Positions 24,774 to 33,867 are shown, counted from the stretch's first letter. The stretch: 64,000 bases of DNA from Tepidamorphus sp. (GCA_028280885.1 JANQKY010000013.1:1-64000), one strand, 5' to 3'. Notes: a model not told the origin generated them from the sequence alone. A program made the numbers and translations.

Positions 24774-25116
24774 GGTAGCTTTGGGGGTGGGGGTGCCGCC
24801 GCCCTTAAGGGCGGCTTCGATAGCGCCGGAAGCGCTATCGAACCTGCTGACGGTGCCAACTCACACAGCTCTCGCCCGCGTCATCCCGGCCGAAACGCAG
24901 TGGAGAGCCCGGATCGGGGAGCCCGGGCCTCGCGGCTGAAACACCCTCGAAGGATCGGTGGCTCCCCGATCCCGGATATTTGCTTAAAGCAAATTCCGGG
25001 ACGACGAGGGAGAGGTTGGGAGAAGCGGGACGGGTCGGGGAAGGTGCAAAGGCAGGAACACGTTCAAAAATCGCGTCCCCTAACACCCCTTCAAGGCAAG
25101 CCGCTCACCCCCACGC
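24774..25116. repeat. Convergent intergenic gap with tandem hairpins and a second repeat type
   Basis: No gene is visible. A 16-bp perfect palindrome (24799-24814, CCGCCCTTAAGGGCGG) is followed by an 11-bp-arm hairpin (24816-24826 with 24832-24842). Together they match the elements at 34-79 and 18878-18922. Further on, 24911-24923 and 24960-24972 form a 13-bp perfect inverted repeat (GGATCGGGGAGCC / GGCTCCCCGATCC), flanked by CGTCATCCCGG and CCGGGACGACG near 24880 and 24996. A small hairpin ATTTGC-TTAAA-GCAAAT is at 24978-24994. The gap separates converging operons and likely ends both. Confidence 0.65.
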
Positions 25117-26268
25117 TCAGGCATAGGGCAAATCATCGATCAGCGCGCGCGTATACGCCTCCGTCATCTCGATCGGATTGCCGCCGCAGGAGGGATCCTT
25201 CATCGCGCCCTCAAGGATCACCTCCCGGTCCGGATTTTCGACCCCGAGCGCGGCAAGCGTTGCCGGAATGCCGATGCGGGCGTTCAGGTCGCCGACGAAG
25301 GCGTAGAACCCGTCGAAGCCGCCGTCGATGCCGAGATAGGCCGCCGCCGTCGCCAGCCGGTCCTCAATCGCGGGCCGGTTGGCGCGCAGCACCGCCTGCA
25401 TGACGACCGCGTTGGTCGTGCCGTGATGGGTGTTGTGATGCGCGCCGATCGGATGCGAGATCGCGTGGATCGCGCCGAGCCCCTTCTGGAAGGCGGTGGC
25501 GCCCATCATCGCGGCCGACATCATATGCGCGCGGGCGTCCAGATCGTCGGGCGTCTCGCAGGCGCGGGGAAGGTTCTCCTTCACGAGCCGCAACCCCTCC
25601 AGCGCGATGCCCTGCGACATCGGGTGATAGTGCGGCGAGGAGAAGGCCTCCAGGCAATGGGCGAACGCGTCCATGCCGGTGCCGGCCGTGATCGGCTTCG
25701 GCATGCCGACGGTCAGCTCCGGGTCGGCGATGACGACCGACGGCAGCACCTTGGGATGGAAGATGATCTTCTTTTCATGCGTCGCCGAATTGGTGACGAC
25801 GCTGGCGCGACCCACCTCGGACCCCGTTCCCGCCGTGGTCGGAATCGCGATGTTCGGGTAGATCGCGTCGGCATCGGCCCGCGTCCACCAGTCGCCGATA
25901 TCCTCGAAGTCCCAGACGGGCCGGGTCTGCCCGGTCATGAAGGCGACCATCTTGGCAAGGTCGAGGCCGGAACCGCCGCCGAAGGCGACGACACCGTCAT
26001 GGCCGCCCGCCTTGAAGGCCGCGATGCCGGCGGCGAGATTGTCCTCGTTGGGATTGGGATCGACGTCTGCGAACATCGCCCGGCCGAGGCCCGCCGTGTC
26101 CATCAGGTCGAGCGTCGATTGGGTGATCGGCAGACCGGCGAGCCCCCGGTCGGTGATCAGGATCGGCTTTTCGATGCCGGCGGCGGCGCAGGCCTCGCCG
26201 ATTTCCTTGATGCGGCCGGCGCCGAAGCGGATGGCGGTCGGATAGGACCAGTTTCCAGTCAACGTCAT
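25117..26268 (-). CDS. Iron-containing alcohol dehydrogenase
   Basis: NAD(P)-dependent, metal-dependent (group III) alcohol dehydrogenase of 383 aa. Cofactor and metal segments are visible: GGGSGLDLAK, TTAGTGSEVGR, the His-bearing DAFAHCLEAF, and HAISHPIGAHHNTHHG with further metal-ligand histidines. The ATG overlaps the stop of the aldehyde dehydrogenase gene (ATGA), so the two are coupled. Last gene of the leftward TRAP operon. With its neighbours it would oxidise an alcohol group to the aldehyde that the next enzyme consumes. Confidence 0.92.
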   Translation of the reverse strand: MTLTGNWSYPTAIRFGAGRIKEIGEACAAAGIEKPILITDRGLAGLPITQSTLDLMDTAGLGRAMFADVDPNPNEDNLAAGIAAFKAGGHDGVVAFGGGSGLDLAKMVAFMTGQTRPVWDFEDIGDWWTRADADAIYPNIAIPTTAGTGSEVGRASVVTNSATHEKKIIFHPKVLPSVVIADPELTVGMPKPITAGTGMDAFAHCLEAFSSPHYHPMSQGIALEGLRLVKENLPRACETPDDLDARAHMMSAAMMGATAFQKGLGAIHAISHPIGAHHNTHHGTTNAVVMQAVLRANRPAIEDRLATAAAYLGIDGGFDGFYAFVGDLNARIGIPATLAALGVENPDREVILEGAMKDPSCGGNPIEMTEAYTRALIDDLPYA

Positions 26269-27644
26269 GAGAGCGTCCTCAGGTGATAGGATTTCGGCCG
26301 GGTCAGGGCCTGGTAGCCGAGTGTCGAGAGCGCCGCGCCGCGGCCGGTGTCCTTGCAGCCGGTCCAGCACAGGCCCGGATCGAGATAGTCGCAACGGTTC
26401 ATGAAGACGGTGCCGGTTTCGATGTCGGCGCCGATCCGCGCGGCCCGCTCCGGATCGTTCGTCCACAGCGAGGCGGTCAGGCCGAAATCGCTGTCGTTCA
26501 TGAGGCGGACCGCCTCGTCATCGGAGGAGACCGGCATGATGCCGACGACGGGGCCGAAACTCTCCTCGCGCATCACCCGCATGTCGTGATTAACGTCGGT
26601 GAGGATCTGCGGGGCGAGATAGGCGCCGCCATCGTCGGCGAAGCCGCTTGCGTCGATCTCCGCCTTCGCGCCTTTCGACAGCGCGTCGTCGATATGGTCG
26701 CGCACCAGCGCGGCGAAGCGCACATGGGCCATCGGCCCGAGCGTGGTCGCCTTGTCGAGCGGATTGCCGAGCACATAGCCCTCGACGATTGCCTTCGCCT
26801 TTTCGACGAACGGCTCGAACAGGGGCTTGGCGACATAGATCCGCTCGATGCCGCAACAGCACTGGCCGGAATTGAACATGGCGCCGTCGATCAGCGTGTC
26901 GGCGGCCGCATCGAGATCGGCGTCCTCCATCACATAGCCCGGGTCCTTGCCGCCGAGCTCCAGCCCGACGCCGGTAAAGGTGCCGGCGGCCGCCCGTTCG
27001 ATCGACTGGCCGCCGCCGACCGAGCCGGTGAAATTGACGAAGCCGAAATTGCGGCCCGCAATCAGCGCCGACGTCGTCTCGTGGTCGAGGAAGACGTTGT
27101 GGAAGACGTCCTCGGGCACGCCGGCCTCATGGAAGGCGCGGGCCAGCCGCTCGCCGGCGAGCAGGGTCTGCGTCGCGCCCTTCAGCACGACGGCATTGCC
27201 GGCGATGAGGGCGGGCGCGACCGTATTGATCGCCGTCAGATAGGGATAGTTCCACGGCGCGACGACGAGCACGACGCCATGCGGCTCGCGCAGGATCCGC
27301 CGCTCGAAGGCGTCGCTGTCCTCGATCACCAGGGGCTTGAGCGCGTCCGCCGCGATATCGGCCATGTAGGAGGCGCGTTCGTCGACGCCGCCGAATTCGC
27401 CGCCATAGCGCACCGGCCGACCCATCATGTGGGCAAGCTCGGTGACGGTCTCCTCGCCCATGTCGCCGAGCCGGGCGACACCGGCGCGCACCAGCGCGAC
27501 GCGGTCCTCAAGCGGCCGCGCCGCCCAGGCCGTCTGCGCCGCGCGCGCCCGGCCGCAGGCGGCCTCGGCTTCGGCCAGCGACAGCGTCTGGCGCTCGGCA
27601 AACACCGATCCGTCGATCGGCGAGATGCACTTCAATACGCTCAT
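26265..27644 (-). CDS. NAD(P)-dependent aldehyde dehydrogenase
   Basis: Aldehyde dehydrogenase superfamily enzyme (459 aa) oxidising an aldehyde to a carboxylate. Signature segments are VAPWNYPYLTAINT, FTGSVGGGQSIERAA, the glutamate motif LELGGKDPGYV and the catalytic cysteine region NSGQCCCGIER, where three Cys are adjacent. The start ATG overlaps the stop of the glutamine-synthetase-like gene (ATGA). It sits between an alcohol dehydrogenase and a gamma-glutamyl ligase candidate, which suggests a gamma-glutamyl-amino-aldehyde as substrate, as for PuuC in the putrescine pathway. Confidence 0.92.
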   Translation of the reverse strand: MSVLKCISPIDGSVFAERQTLSLAEAEAACGRARAAQTAWAARPLEDRVALVRAGVARLGDMGEETVTELAHMMGRPVRYGGEFGGVDERASYMADIAADALKPLVIEDSDAFERRILREPHGVVLVVAPWNYPYLTAINTVAPALIAGNAVVLKGATQTLLAGERLARAFHEAGVPEDVFHNVFLDHETTSALIAGRNFGFVNFTGSVGGGQSIERAAAGTFTGVGLELGGKDPGYVMEDADLDAAADTLIDGAMFNSGQCCCGIERIYVAKPLFEPFVEKAKAIVEGYVLGNPLDKATTLGPMAHVRFAALVRDHIDDALSKGAKAEIDASGFADDGGAYLAPQILTDVNHDMRVMREESFGPVVGIMPVSSDDEAVRLMNDSDFGLTASLWTNDPERAARIGADIETGTVFMNRCDYLDPGLCWTGCKDTGRGAALSTLGYQALTRPKSYHLRTLS

Positions 27645-28993
27645 GCCCGTTCGAACCCTCTTGCGATTTCCCAATCCGTGACCACCCGGTCGAATTCTTC
27701 CAGTTCCCATTCCGCCGCGCGGGTATAGTGGGCGACGACATCCGCGCCCAGGGCGGCCTTCAGCATGTCGGAGCGCCGCAGGCGTTCCATCGCGGCACCG
27801 AGCGTTCTGGGGATCTCCTGCGCGTCGGCGGCGTCATAGACATCGCCCGTCGTCGCCGGCGGCAGGTCGAGAGTGTCCTCGATCCCGGAGAGCCCCGCGG
27901 CGAGCATCGCCGCGAGCGCCAGATAGGGGTTCATGTCCGAGCCGCCGATCCGGCATTCGACTCGCACCGCCTTGGTGCCGTCGCCGCAGAGCCGGAAGCC
28001 GGCCGTGCGGTTGTCGACCGACCAGACCGTCTTGGTCGGCGCGAAGGTGCCCTTGGCGAAGCGCTTGTAGCTGTTGACGTAAGGGGCGAGAAAGTAGGTG
28101 CAGTCGGGCGCGTAGGCGATCAGCCCGGCCATGAAGGCGCGCATCGTCGCCGACATGCCGAGGTCGCCGTCGGGATCGTGGAAGATGTTCGCGCCGTCGC
28201 GCCACAGCGACATGTGCACGTGGCTTGCCGAGCCGACCCGCCGGTGGTCCCATTTCGGCAGGAAGGTCGCGGCATGGCCCTCAGCCCAGGCGATCTCCTT
28301 GACCGCGTGCTTGGCCAGCGTGTGGTGATCGGCGCAGGCGAGCGCCGGCGAATAGCGGATATTGAGTTCCTCCTGGCCGGCCTCCGCCTCGCCCTTTGAG
28401 CTTTCGACGGGAACGCCCATGGCGCGCAGGTGGTTGCGCACCGGTCGCATCACCGCCTCTTCCTTGGTCGTCTGGAAGATGTGGTAGTCCTCGTTATAGC
28501 CGGAGATCGGCTCGAGATCGCGGTAGCCGGCCCGGCGGATCTCGTCGAAGCTCTTGGCGAACAGGAAGAATTCCAGCTCGGTCGCCATCACCGGCGTCAG
28601 TCCCATCGCCTCGGCGCGGGCGACCTGCTTCTTCAGGATGGCGCGCGGGCTGTGGGGCACGTCGGCATGGGTGTGATGATCGAGGACGTCGCACAGCACC
28701 AGGGCGGTGCCCTCCAGCCAGGGCACGGGCCGGATCGTCGTCAGGTCCGGCTTCATCACGTAGTCGCCATAGCCGCGCTGCCAGGAAGAGGCCGCGAAGC
28801 CCTCCGGCGTCGCCATTTCCAGGTCGGTCGCCAGCAGATAGTCGCAGCAATGGGTCTCGTGGTGGGCGCTGTCGACGAAGTGCTCGGCCACGAAGCGCTT
28901 GCCCATCAGCCGGCCCTGCATGTCGACGAGGCAGGCGAGCACGGTGTCGATCGTGCCCGCGGCAACGGCTGACTTCAGCTCTTCGAAATTCAT
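27641..28993 (-). CDS. Glutamine synthetase-family protein, probable gamma-glutamyl-amine ligase
   Basis: A 450-aa GS-fold ATP-dependent ligase. It keeps the ATP/glutamate site residues: MATELEFFLF, GQEELNIRY, GSASHVHMSLW, NSYKRFAKG and RVECRIGGSDMNPYLALAA. It lacks the regulatory adenylylation loop of housekeeping GlnA and is slightly shorter. Genomic partners (aldehyde and alcohol dehydrogenases, amidohydrolase, importer) match the PuuA, IpuC and GlnA4 type of enzyme, which attach glutamate to an amine. Ethanolamine or another amino alcohol is a good candidate. A true ammonium-assimilating role is unlikely here. Confidence 0.88.
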   Translation of the reverse strand: MNFEELKSAVAAGTIDTVLACLVDMQGRLMGKRFVAEHFVDSAHHETHCCDYLLATDLEMATPEGFAASSWQRGYGDYVMKPDLTTIRPVPWLEGTALVLCDVLDHHTHADVPHSPRAILKKQVARAEAMGLTPVMATELEFFLFAKSFDEIRRAGYRDLEPISGYNEDYHIFQTTKEEAVMRPVRNHLRAMGVPVESSKGEAEAGQEELNIRYSPALACADHHTLAKHAVKEIAWAEGHAATFLPKWDHRRVGSASHVHMSLWRDGANIFHDPDGDLGMSATMRAFMAGLIAYAPDCTYFLAPYVNSYKRFAKGTFAPTKTVWSVDNRTAGFRLCGDGTKAVRVECRIGGSDMNPYLALAAMLAAGLSGIEDTLDLPPATTGDVYDAADAQEIPRTLGAAMERLRRSDMLKAALGADVVAHYTRAAEWELEEFDRVVTDWEIARGFERA

Positions 28994-29055
28994 CGCAAAC
29001 CCCCAATCGGTATGTCGGCGCACGGGGCGGCCGGCCGCCCCGTGCGCTCTCCTCA

Positions 29056-30090
29056 TCAGCTGTAGCGGTAGGGCCGCCCGGCCTTCTGCATCTCCGCGTT
29101 GTACTTCTTGAAGATGTCGACGACCTTGGCCTGCACCGGGCCTTCCGCCGCGATCTCGTCCCAGAACTTGACGGCGGCCTCCTCGACGGTCGCCCATTCC
29201 TCGTCGGGAATGGTCGTCAGTTCGAGCTTGGTGCCGTTCACGCGCAGCGAGGCCTCACCGCCCCAGTACCACCACTGGCGATAGTAGTGCGACTGGTCGC
29301 AGCAGACCCTGAACAGGGTCTTCATGTCGTCGGGCAGTTCGTTCCAGCGGTCCATATTGGCGAAGAAGTGGCCGGCCCAGGCTCCCGACACGTTGTTGGT
29401 CAGGAAGTAGTTGGTCACGTCAGCCCAGCCGACCGTGTAGTCCTCGGTGATGCCCGACCAGGCAATGCCGTCGAGTTCGCCGGTCTGCACGGCGACCTCG
29501 ATGTCTTCCCACGGCAGGGTGACCGGCACGACGCCGAACTGGCTCAGGAACCGGCCGGCGGTCGGGAAGGTGAAGACGCGCTTGCCTTTCAGGTCCTCGA
29601 GCGAGCGGATCGGGTCCTTGGTGGCGAAGTGGCAGGGATCCCAGGCGCCGGCCGAGATGTGCTTGACGCCGACGGCGGAATACTGCTCGTCCCAGATCTC
29701 GTTGAGGCCGTACTGGTTGAACAGCACCGGCACGTCGAGCGAATAGCGCGAGGCGAAGGGGAAATAGCCGCCGAACACGGTCACGTCGGTCGGCGAGGCC
29801 ATCGAATCATCGTCCGACTGCACCGCGTCGATCGTGCCCTTCTGCATGGCGCGGAACAATTCGCCGGTCGGCACAAGTTGGTCGGCGAAGAACAGCTCGA
29901 TCTGCATCCGGTCGCCGGCGATCTGGTTGAACATGTTGATCGCCGGAACGATCACATGCTCGGCGAGCGCGGGACCGGCATAGGTCTGCATGCGCCACTT
30001 GATCGTGCTCTGGGCGATCGCCGGGGTCGCCAGCGGTGCCGCGGCCGCGCCGATCGCGGCGGTCGTCAGGAACTTGCGTCTTGTCGTCAT
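29056..30090 (-). CDS. TRAP transporter solute-binding protein (DctP family)
   Basis: Periplasmic receptor (344 aa) of a TRAP importer. It has a twin-arginine signal (TTRRKFLTTAAIG) and a cleavage site near TPAIAQ. The mature part is DctP-like (KGTIDAVQ, DLKGKRVFTFP, VQTGELDGI). It belongs to the branch that includes mannitol/chloroaromatic- and alpha-keto-acid receptors, so its ligand is not obvious. GGGAGGGAAAC precedes the ATG at 30090. It lies 62 bp after the large permease gene and 62 bp before the ligase gene in one leftward operon. Confidence 0.9.
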   Translation of the reverse strand: MTTRRKFLTTAAIGAAAAPLATPAIAQSTIKWRMQTYAGPALAEHVIVPAINMFNQIAGDRMQIELFFADQLVPTGELFRAMQKGTIDAVQSDDDSMASPTDVTVFGGYFPFASRYSLDVPVLFNQYGLNEIWDEQYSAVGVKHISAGAWDPCHFATKDPIRSLEDLKGKRVFTFPTAGRFLSQFGVVPVTLPWEDIEVAVQTGELDGIAWSGITEDYTVGWADVTNYFLTNNVSGAWAGHFFANMDRWNELPDDMKTLFRVCCDQSHYYRQWWYWGGEASLRVNGTKLELTTIPDEEWATVEEAAVKFWDEIAAEGPVQAKVVDIFKKYNAEMQKAGRPYRYS

Positions 30091-30152
30091 GTTTCCCTCC
30101 CTGGGGTTGAAATTGCGGCGGGTGCAATTCTCCGGAGCCCTTTGTGGACTTC

Positions 30153-31472
30153 TTAGTTTTGATAAACGAGATGCGGCAGCCAGAGCGCGATCTCCGGGAA
30201 GATCATCAGGATGGCAAGCGCGAGTATCATCACCCCGACAAAGGGCAGGATCGACGCATAGATATCCTTCAGCCGGATCTCCGGCGGCGCCATCGCGCGC
30301 ATCAGGAACAGGTTGTAGCCAAACGGCGGCGTCATGTAGGCGATCTGGGTGGTGATGGTGTAGAGCACGCCGTACCAGATCAGGTCGAAGCCGAGCACCT
30401 TGACGAGCGGCACATAGAGCGGCGCGACGATCACCAGCATCGCCGTGTCGTCGAGAAACGTGCCCATCAGGATGAAGCTGAGCTGCATCAGGATCAGGAT
30501 CATCCAGGGATTGAGGCCGAGCTGCTCGGTGAACAGGGTGTCGATCGCCTTGACCGCGCCGAGCCCGTCGAACACCGCGCCGAAGCCGAGCGCGGCCAGG
30601 ATGATCCACATGAACATGCAGGAGATGCCGAGCGTCTTGCGGGTGCAGGTCTCGAAAGTCGCCCAGGTCATGCGACCCTTCAACAGGGCGGCGGCCAGCG
30701 CGGCGAGCGCGCCGATCGCCGAACTCTCGACAAGCGAGGTCCAGCCGTTGACGAAGGGCACCATCATCGCCGCGAAGATCAGCACGGGCAGGAGGCCGGC
30801 GCCGAGCAGCCGCAGCTTCTCCGCCCGCGGCACGTCGGCTGCGTCCTTCAGCGCCGGGCCGAGCTGCGGCTGAAACCGGCAGCGGATCCAGATGTATAGG
30901 ACGAACATGCCGGCCATCATCAGGCCGGGCACGACGCCGGCAAGCCAGAGCTGGCCGACCGGCTGGCGGGCGATCATCGCATAGAGCACCAGCACCACCG
31001 ACGGCGGCACCAGGATGCCGAGCGAGGACCCCGCCTGGATGACGCCGGTCACCATCCGCTTGTCGTAGCCGCGCCTGAGCAGCTCGGGCAGGGCGATCGT
31101 CGCGCCGATCGCCATGCCGGCGACCGACAGCCCGTTCATCGCCGAGACCAGCACCATCAGCCCGATCGTGCCGATCGCAAGACCACCGTTCACCCGTCCG
31201 AACCAGACATGGAACATCCGGTAGAGGTCGTCGGCAAGCCGGGCCTCCGACAGCACGTAGCCCATGAAGATGAACATCGGCAGGGTGAGCAGCGGATACC
31301 ATTTCATCAGCTTCATGGCGGCCGCGAAGGGAATGTCCTGGCCGCCGGTGCCCCACAGGGCGAGCGCCGCGATCGCGGCGACCGCGCCGATCGCCCCGAA
31401 GACGCGCTGGCCGGTGAACAGCATCAGCATCATCGAGGCGAACATGAAGATGGCGATCGCTTCGTAGCTCAT
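30153..31472 (-). CDS. TRAP transporter large permease (DctM family)
   Basis: Integral membrane protein (439 aa) with about 12 hydrophobic segments. It carries the DctM hallmarks GSSLGILVPPSVVLVLYAMI and GTFLDDTAMLVIVAPLYVPL. It uses an ion gradient with the small subunit to import the ligand delivered by the DctP protein. The ATG at 31472 overlaps the DctQ stop (ATGA); the longer open frame to 32111 runs through DctQ and is rejected. Confidence 0.92.
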   Translation of the reverse strand: MSYEAIAIFMFASMMLMLFTGQRVFGAIGAVAAIAALALWGTGGQDIPFAAAMKLMKWYPLLTLPMFIFMGYVLSEARLADDLYRMFHVWFGRVNGGLAIGTIGLMVLVSAMNGLSVAGMAIGATIALPELLRRGYDKRMVTGVIQAGSSLGILVPPSVVLVLYAMIARQPVGQLWLAGVVPGLMMAGMFVLYIWIRCRFQPQLGPALKDAADVPRAEKLRLLGAGLLPVLIFAAMMVPFVNGWTSLVESSAIGALAALAAALLKGRMTWATFETCTRKTLGISCMFMWIILAALGFGAVFDGLGAVKAIDTLFTEQLGLNPWMILILMQLSFILMGTFLDDTAMLVIVAPLYVPLVKVLGFDLIWYGVLYTITTQIAYMTPPFGYNLFLMRAMAPPEIRLKDIYASILPFVGVMILALAILMIFPEIALWLPHLVYQN

Positions 31473-32068
31473 GATGCCGTCCCCACCGGGGCCGCCTGGT
31501 CGCTGGCGTCGGCGGTCAGGTAGAGGATGTCCTTGAACAGTTCCGACAGCGCCTGCAGCAGCATCAGGAAGATGCCAAGGCACATCACAGCCTTGATCGG
31601 CCAGATGATCGGGCGCCAGGCCGTCGACGAGCGCTCCAGCCGGCCGATGTCCTCCGATCCCGTGACGAGGCCCGCATAGAACTCGAGCGGCGCGTCGCCC
31701 CAGTAGCCGAGCGAATAGGCGGCCGATCCCAGCCCCCCATAGAGCATCACGCCGAGATAGAAGATCAGGAAGAACACCGTGAACGCGTCGACCCAGGATT
31801 TCTGCCGCGGCGTCCAGCTCGAATAGAACAGGTCCATGCGCACGTTCGATCCCATCTGGATCGAATAGGGGCCGCCCAGCATGTAATAGGCGACCATGGC
31901 GAACTGCGCCATTTCCAGGGTCCACAGCGAGGGCAGGAAGAAGGTCTTCGAAACGGACGACCAGAGCAGGATCGCCATCATCGCGAACAGGCCCCACATG
32001 ATGACCCGTCCGAACCGGTGGTTGACGGTATCGACGACCCGGATATAGGCCTTGAGCGCGCCGCTCAT
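31469..32068 (-). CDS. TRAP transporter small permease (DctQ family)
   Basis: Four-helix membrane subunit (199 aa). Hydrophobic segments lie at ~20-45, 50-70, 90-115 and 155-180, in the DctQ pattern. SWVDAFTVFFLIFYLGV is typical of the third helix. The loop between helices 3 and 4 is longer than in most DctQ proteins. It is coupled by ATGA overlaps to the amidohydrolase gene before it and to DctM after it. Confidence 0.88.
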   Translation of the reverse strand: MSGALKAYIRVVDTVNHRFGRVIMWGLFAMMAILLWSSVSKTFFLPSLWTLEMAQFAMVAYYMLGGPYSIQMGSNVRMDLFYSSWTPRQKSWVDAFTVFFLIFYLGVMLYGGLGSAAYSLGYWGDAPLEFYAGLVTGSEDIGRLERSSTAWRPIIWPIKAVMCLGIFLMLLQALSELFKDILYLTADASDQAAPVGTAS

Positions 32069-32886
32069 CGGCCTGTCCCCTTCTCGCCCGCCGCGGCGAT
32101 CGCCCTTTCAAGCCAGGGCGCGAGCAGATCGGCCATGGCCTGCTCGGCCTCCGGCGTCGCGATCAGGTCGTTGCGGATCTCCAGCATGACGTTCAGCAGA
32201 CCGTTCGCCGATCCATGCCGGTCGAGCGTGTAGGCGACCCCGTCGGCCGGCCCGTAGGGCGCGTTGATGCGCGTCTCGTAGCGGTTGTCCTTAGGGGTCG
32301 TCGCAAGCATCGCCCGGGCCAGCGTTGGGTCCTCGCCATGCAGAATGCCAAGTTCGACGGCCCGGGTCACGCCTCTGTAGACCGGCGTGAAGCTGTGCAC
32401 GGTGATCAGCACCGGCAGGGCCGGCCGTGACTGGAGCATGTCGTTGAGGCCGGCGTGAAACGGCTCGTAGATCTCGGCGATGCGCCGCGCCCGTCCGGCC
32501 TCGCTCAGATCCCGGTTGCCGGGAATGTCGTGGACCTCGCTGCGGGCGGGGATCGCGTCCCTGGCCTCCGGCGGCCGGTTGCAGTCATACAGAAGCCGCG
32601 ACAGGCCGCCATGGACGAGCGGCGCGCCGAAGGCGTCCGCCAATGCCTTGGCAACGCCCAGCGCGCCCGGATCCCAGGCGATGTGGCTGGTCATCAGCGC
32701 TGCGTCGATACCCAGATCGCCGAACCGGCCGGAGGTTCGGTTGGCGGCATGTTCGCACACGACGACGACGCGGGAATCCGGATGCCCGCCGGTCACGTAA
32801 ACGGGCGCCGGTTCGTCCGGCGACTGTCGCGCGCCGGCGGCATCGTGGCGTTGCGGGATGTCGAGTCGGGTGGCGGACTGGTCCAT
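32065..32886 (-). CDS. N-formylglutamate amidohydrolase-family enzyme
   Basis: HutG-like zinc amidohydrolase (273 aa). The family segments are VVCEHAANRTSG near the N-terminus, SHIAWDPGALGVAKALAD and TVHSFTPVYRG. The enzyme normally releases glutamate from N-formylglutamate. No histidine-degradation gene is nearby; instead it is first in an operon with a TRAP importer, a gamma-glutamyl-ligase candidate and two dehydrogenases. I infer that it hydrolyses the final gamma-glutamyl product. The ATG at 32886 has only a weak ribosome site (GAAGAAA); a TTG at 32922 is the alternative. Confidence 0.82.
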   Translation of the reverse strand: MDQSATRLDIPQRHDAAGARQSPDEPAPVYVTGGHPDSRVVVVCEHAANRTSGRFGDLGIDAALMTSHIAWDPGALGVAKALADAFGAPLVHGGLSRLLYDCNRPPEARDAIPARSEVHDIPGNRDLSEAGRARRIAEIYEPFHAGLNDMLQSRPALPVLITVHSFTPVYRGVTRAVELGILHGEDPTLARAMLATTPKDNRYETRINAPYGPADGVAYTLDRHGSANGLLNVMLEIRNDLIATPEAEQAMADLLAPWLERAIAAAGEKGTGR

Positions 32887-32924
32887 ATGAAAATTTTTCT
32901 TCAACTCGACATGCGCTGTCAATC

Positions 32925-32941
32925 ATTCTTCTGAAAAGAAT
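32925..32941. promoter_or_regulatory. Inverted repeat in RpiR/TRAP-operon divergent gap
   Basis: ATTCTT-CTGAA-AAGAAT has perfect 6-bp arms and sits in the 117-bp gap between the amidohydrolase and RpiR-family genes. It is the best operator candidate for the RpiR protein. A second AT-rich near-dyad, GAAAATTTTTC, lies at 32889-32899 close to the leftward start codon. Confidence 0.4.
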
Positions 32942-33003
32942 CGTACATCCTGGAACAGGCTGGAAAAATCGATACAATGGCGCGGATTACGAGGAGAACG
33001 CCG

Positions 33004-33861
33004 ATGTCGACGGTTTCGGAAACCATTCTGTCCCGCCTGGACGGCATGACCCGGGCGGAGCGGCAACTGGCCGACGCGATCCTGTCGAACTACCCGATCT
33101 CAGGTCTGGGCAGCATCACCGAGCTGGCCGCCCTCGCCGACGTCTCGACGCCGACGGTCGCCCGGATGATGCAGAAGCTCGGCTTTTCCGGCTATCCCGC
33201 GTTTCAGGCAGCCTTGCGCGACGAACTGGGGCAGATGATCTCCGGGCCGATCGAAAAGCGCGAGATCTGGGGCAACCGGCTGCCCGAGGAGCATGTGCTG
33301 AACCGCTATGCGGGCGCGGTGTCGCGCAACATGCAGATGACGCTCGACCAGATCGATGCCGAGCAGTTCGACCGGATCTGCGACCTCGTCTGCGATCCCG
33401 ACCGGCGCATCAGCATCACCGGCGGCCGGATCACCGGAGCGCTTGCCCGCTATCTCTTCCTGCACCTGCAGATGATCCGCCCCGGCGTGTCGCTCATCCA
33501 GTCCGAGGCGTCCTGGCCGCATGCCCTTCTCGACATGGGGCCCGATGACGTGCTGCTGGTCTTCGACGTCCGGCGCTACGAGAACACGACCCTGACGATG
33601 GGCGAGATGGCGCATGAGCGCGGCGCCGAGATCGTGCTGTTCACCGATCAGTGGCGCTCGCCGATCCACCGGCTGGCGCATTACACGGTTTCCGCGCAGA
33701 TCGCCGTGCCGTCGGCCTGGGATTCCGGCCTGTCGCTGATGCTGTTGAGCGAGGCGCTGGTCGCAGCCGTCCAGGAAAACCTGTGGGACCAGGTCAAGGC
33801 GCGCACCGACGCGCTGGAAGCGGCGTTCGACCGCACGAGGCTGTTTCGGAAGTTCACCTGA
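33004..33861 (+). CDS. MurR/RpiR-family transcriptional regulator
   Basis: A 285-aa regulator with an N-terminal HTH_6 domain (MTRAERQLADAIL, ITELAALADVSTPTVARMMQKLGFSGY in parts) and a C-terminal SIS domain (ISITGGRITGALARYL). SIS domains usually bind phosphosugars, but many RpiR proteins in alphaproteobacteria control amine and amino-acid operons. The ATG at 33004 is preceded by GAGGAGA and is preferred over 32977. It is divergent from the TRAP/gamma-glutamyl operon and probably its regulator. Confidence 0.88.
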   Translation: MSTVSETILSRLDGMTRAERQLADAILSNYPISGLGSITELAALADVSTPTVARMMQKLGFSGYPAFQAALRDELGQMISGPIEKREIWGNRLPEEHVLNRYAGAVSRNMQMTLDQIDAEQFDRICDLVCDPDRRISITGGRITGALARYLFLHLQMIRPGVSLIQSEASWPHALLDMGPDDVLLVFDVRRYENTTLTMGEMAHERGAEIVLFTDQWRSPIHRLAHYTVSAQIAVPSAWDSGLSLMLLSEALVAAVQENLWDQVKARTDALEAAFDRTRLFRKFT

Positions 33862-33867
33862 CCCCGA

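Noticed and set aside
24880..25000. Inverted repeats as ends of an insertion sequence
   Set aside because: The enclosed stretch is about 120 bp with no transposase; it is better seen as a non-coding repeat unit.
29056..31356. A single long minus-strand protein joining the TRAP receptor to an upstream segment
   Set aside because: The upstream part is an out-of-frame reading of the DctM gene; the receptor begins at 30090 with a twin-arginine signal and a strong ribosome site.
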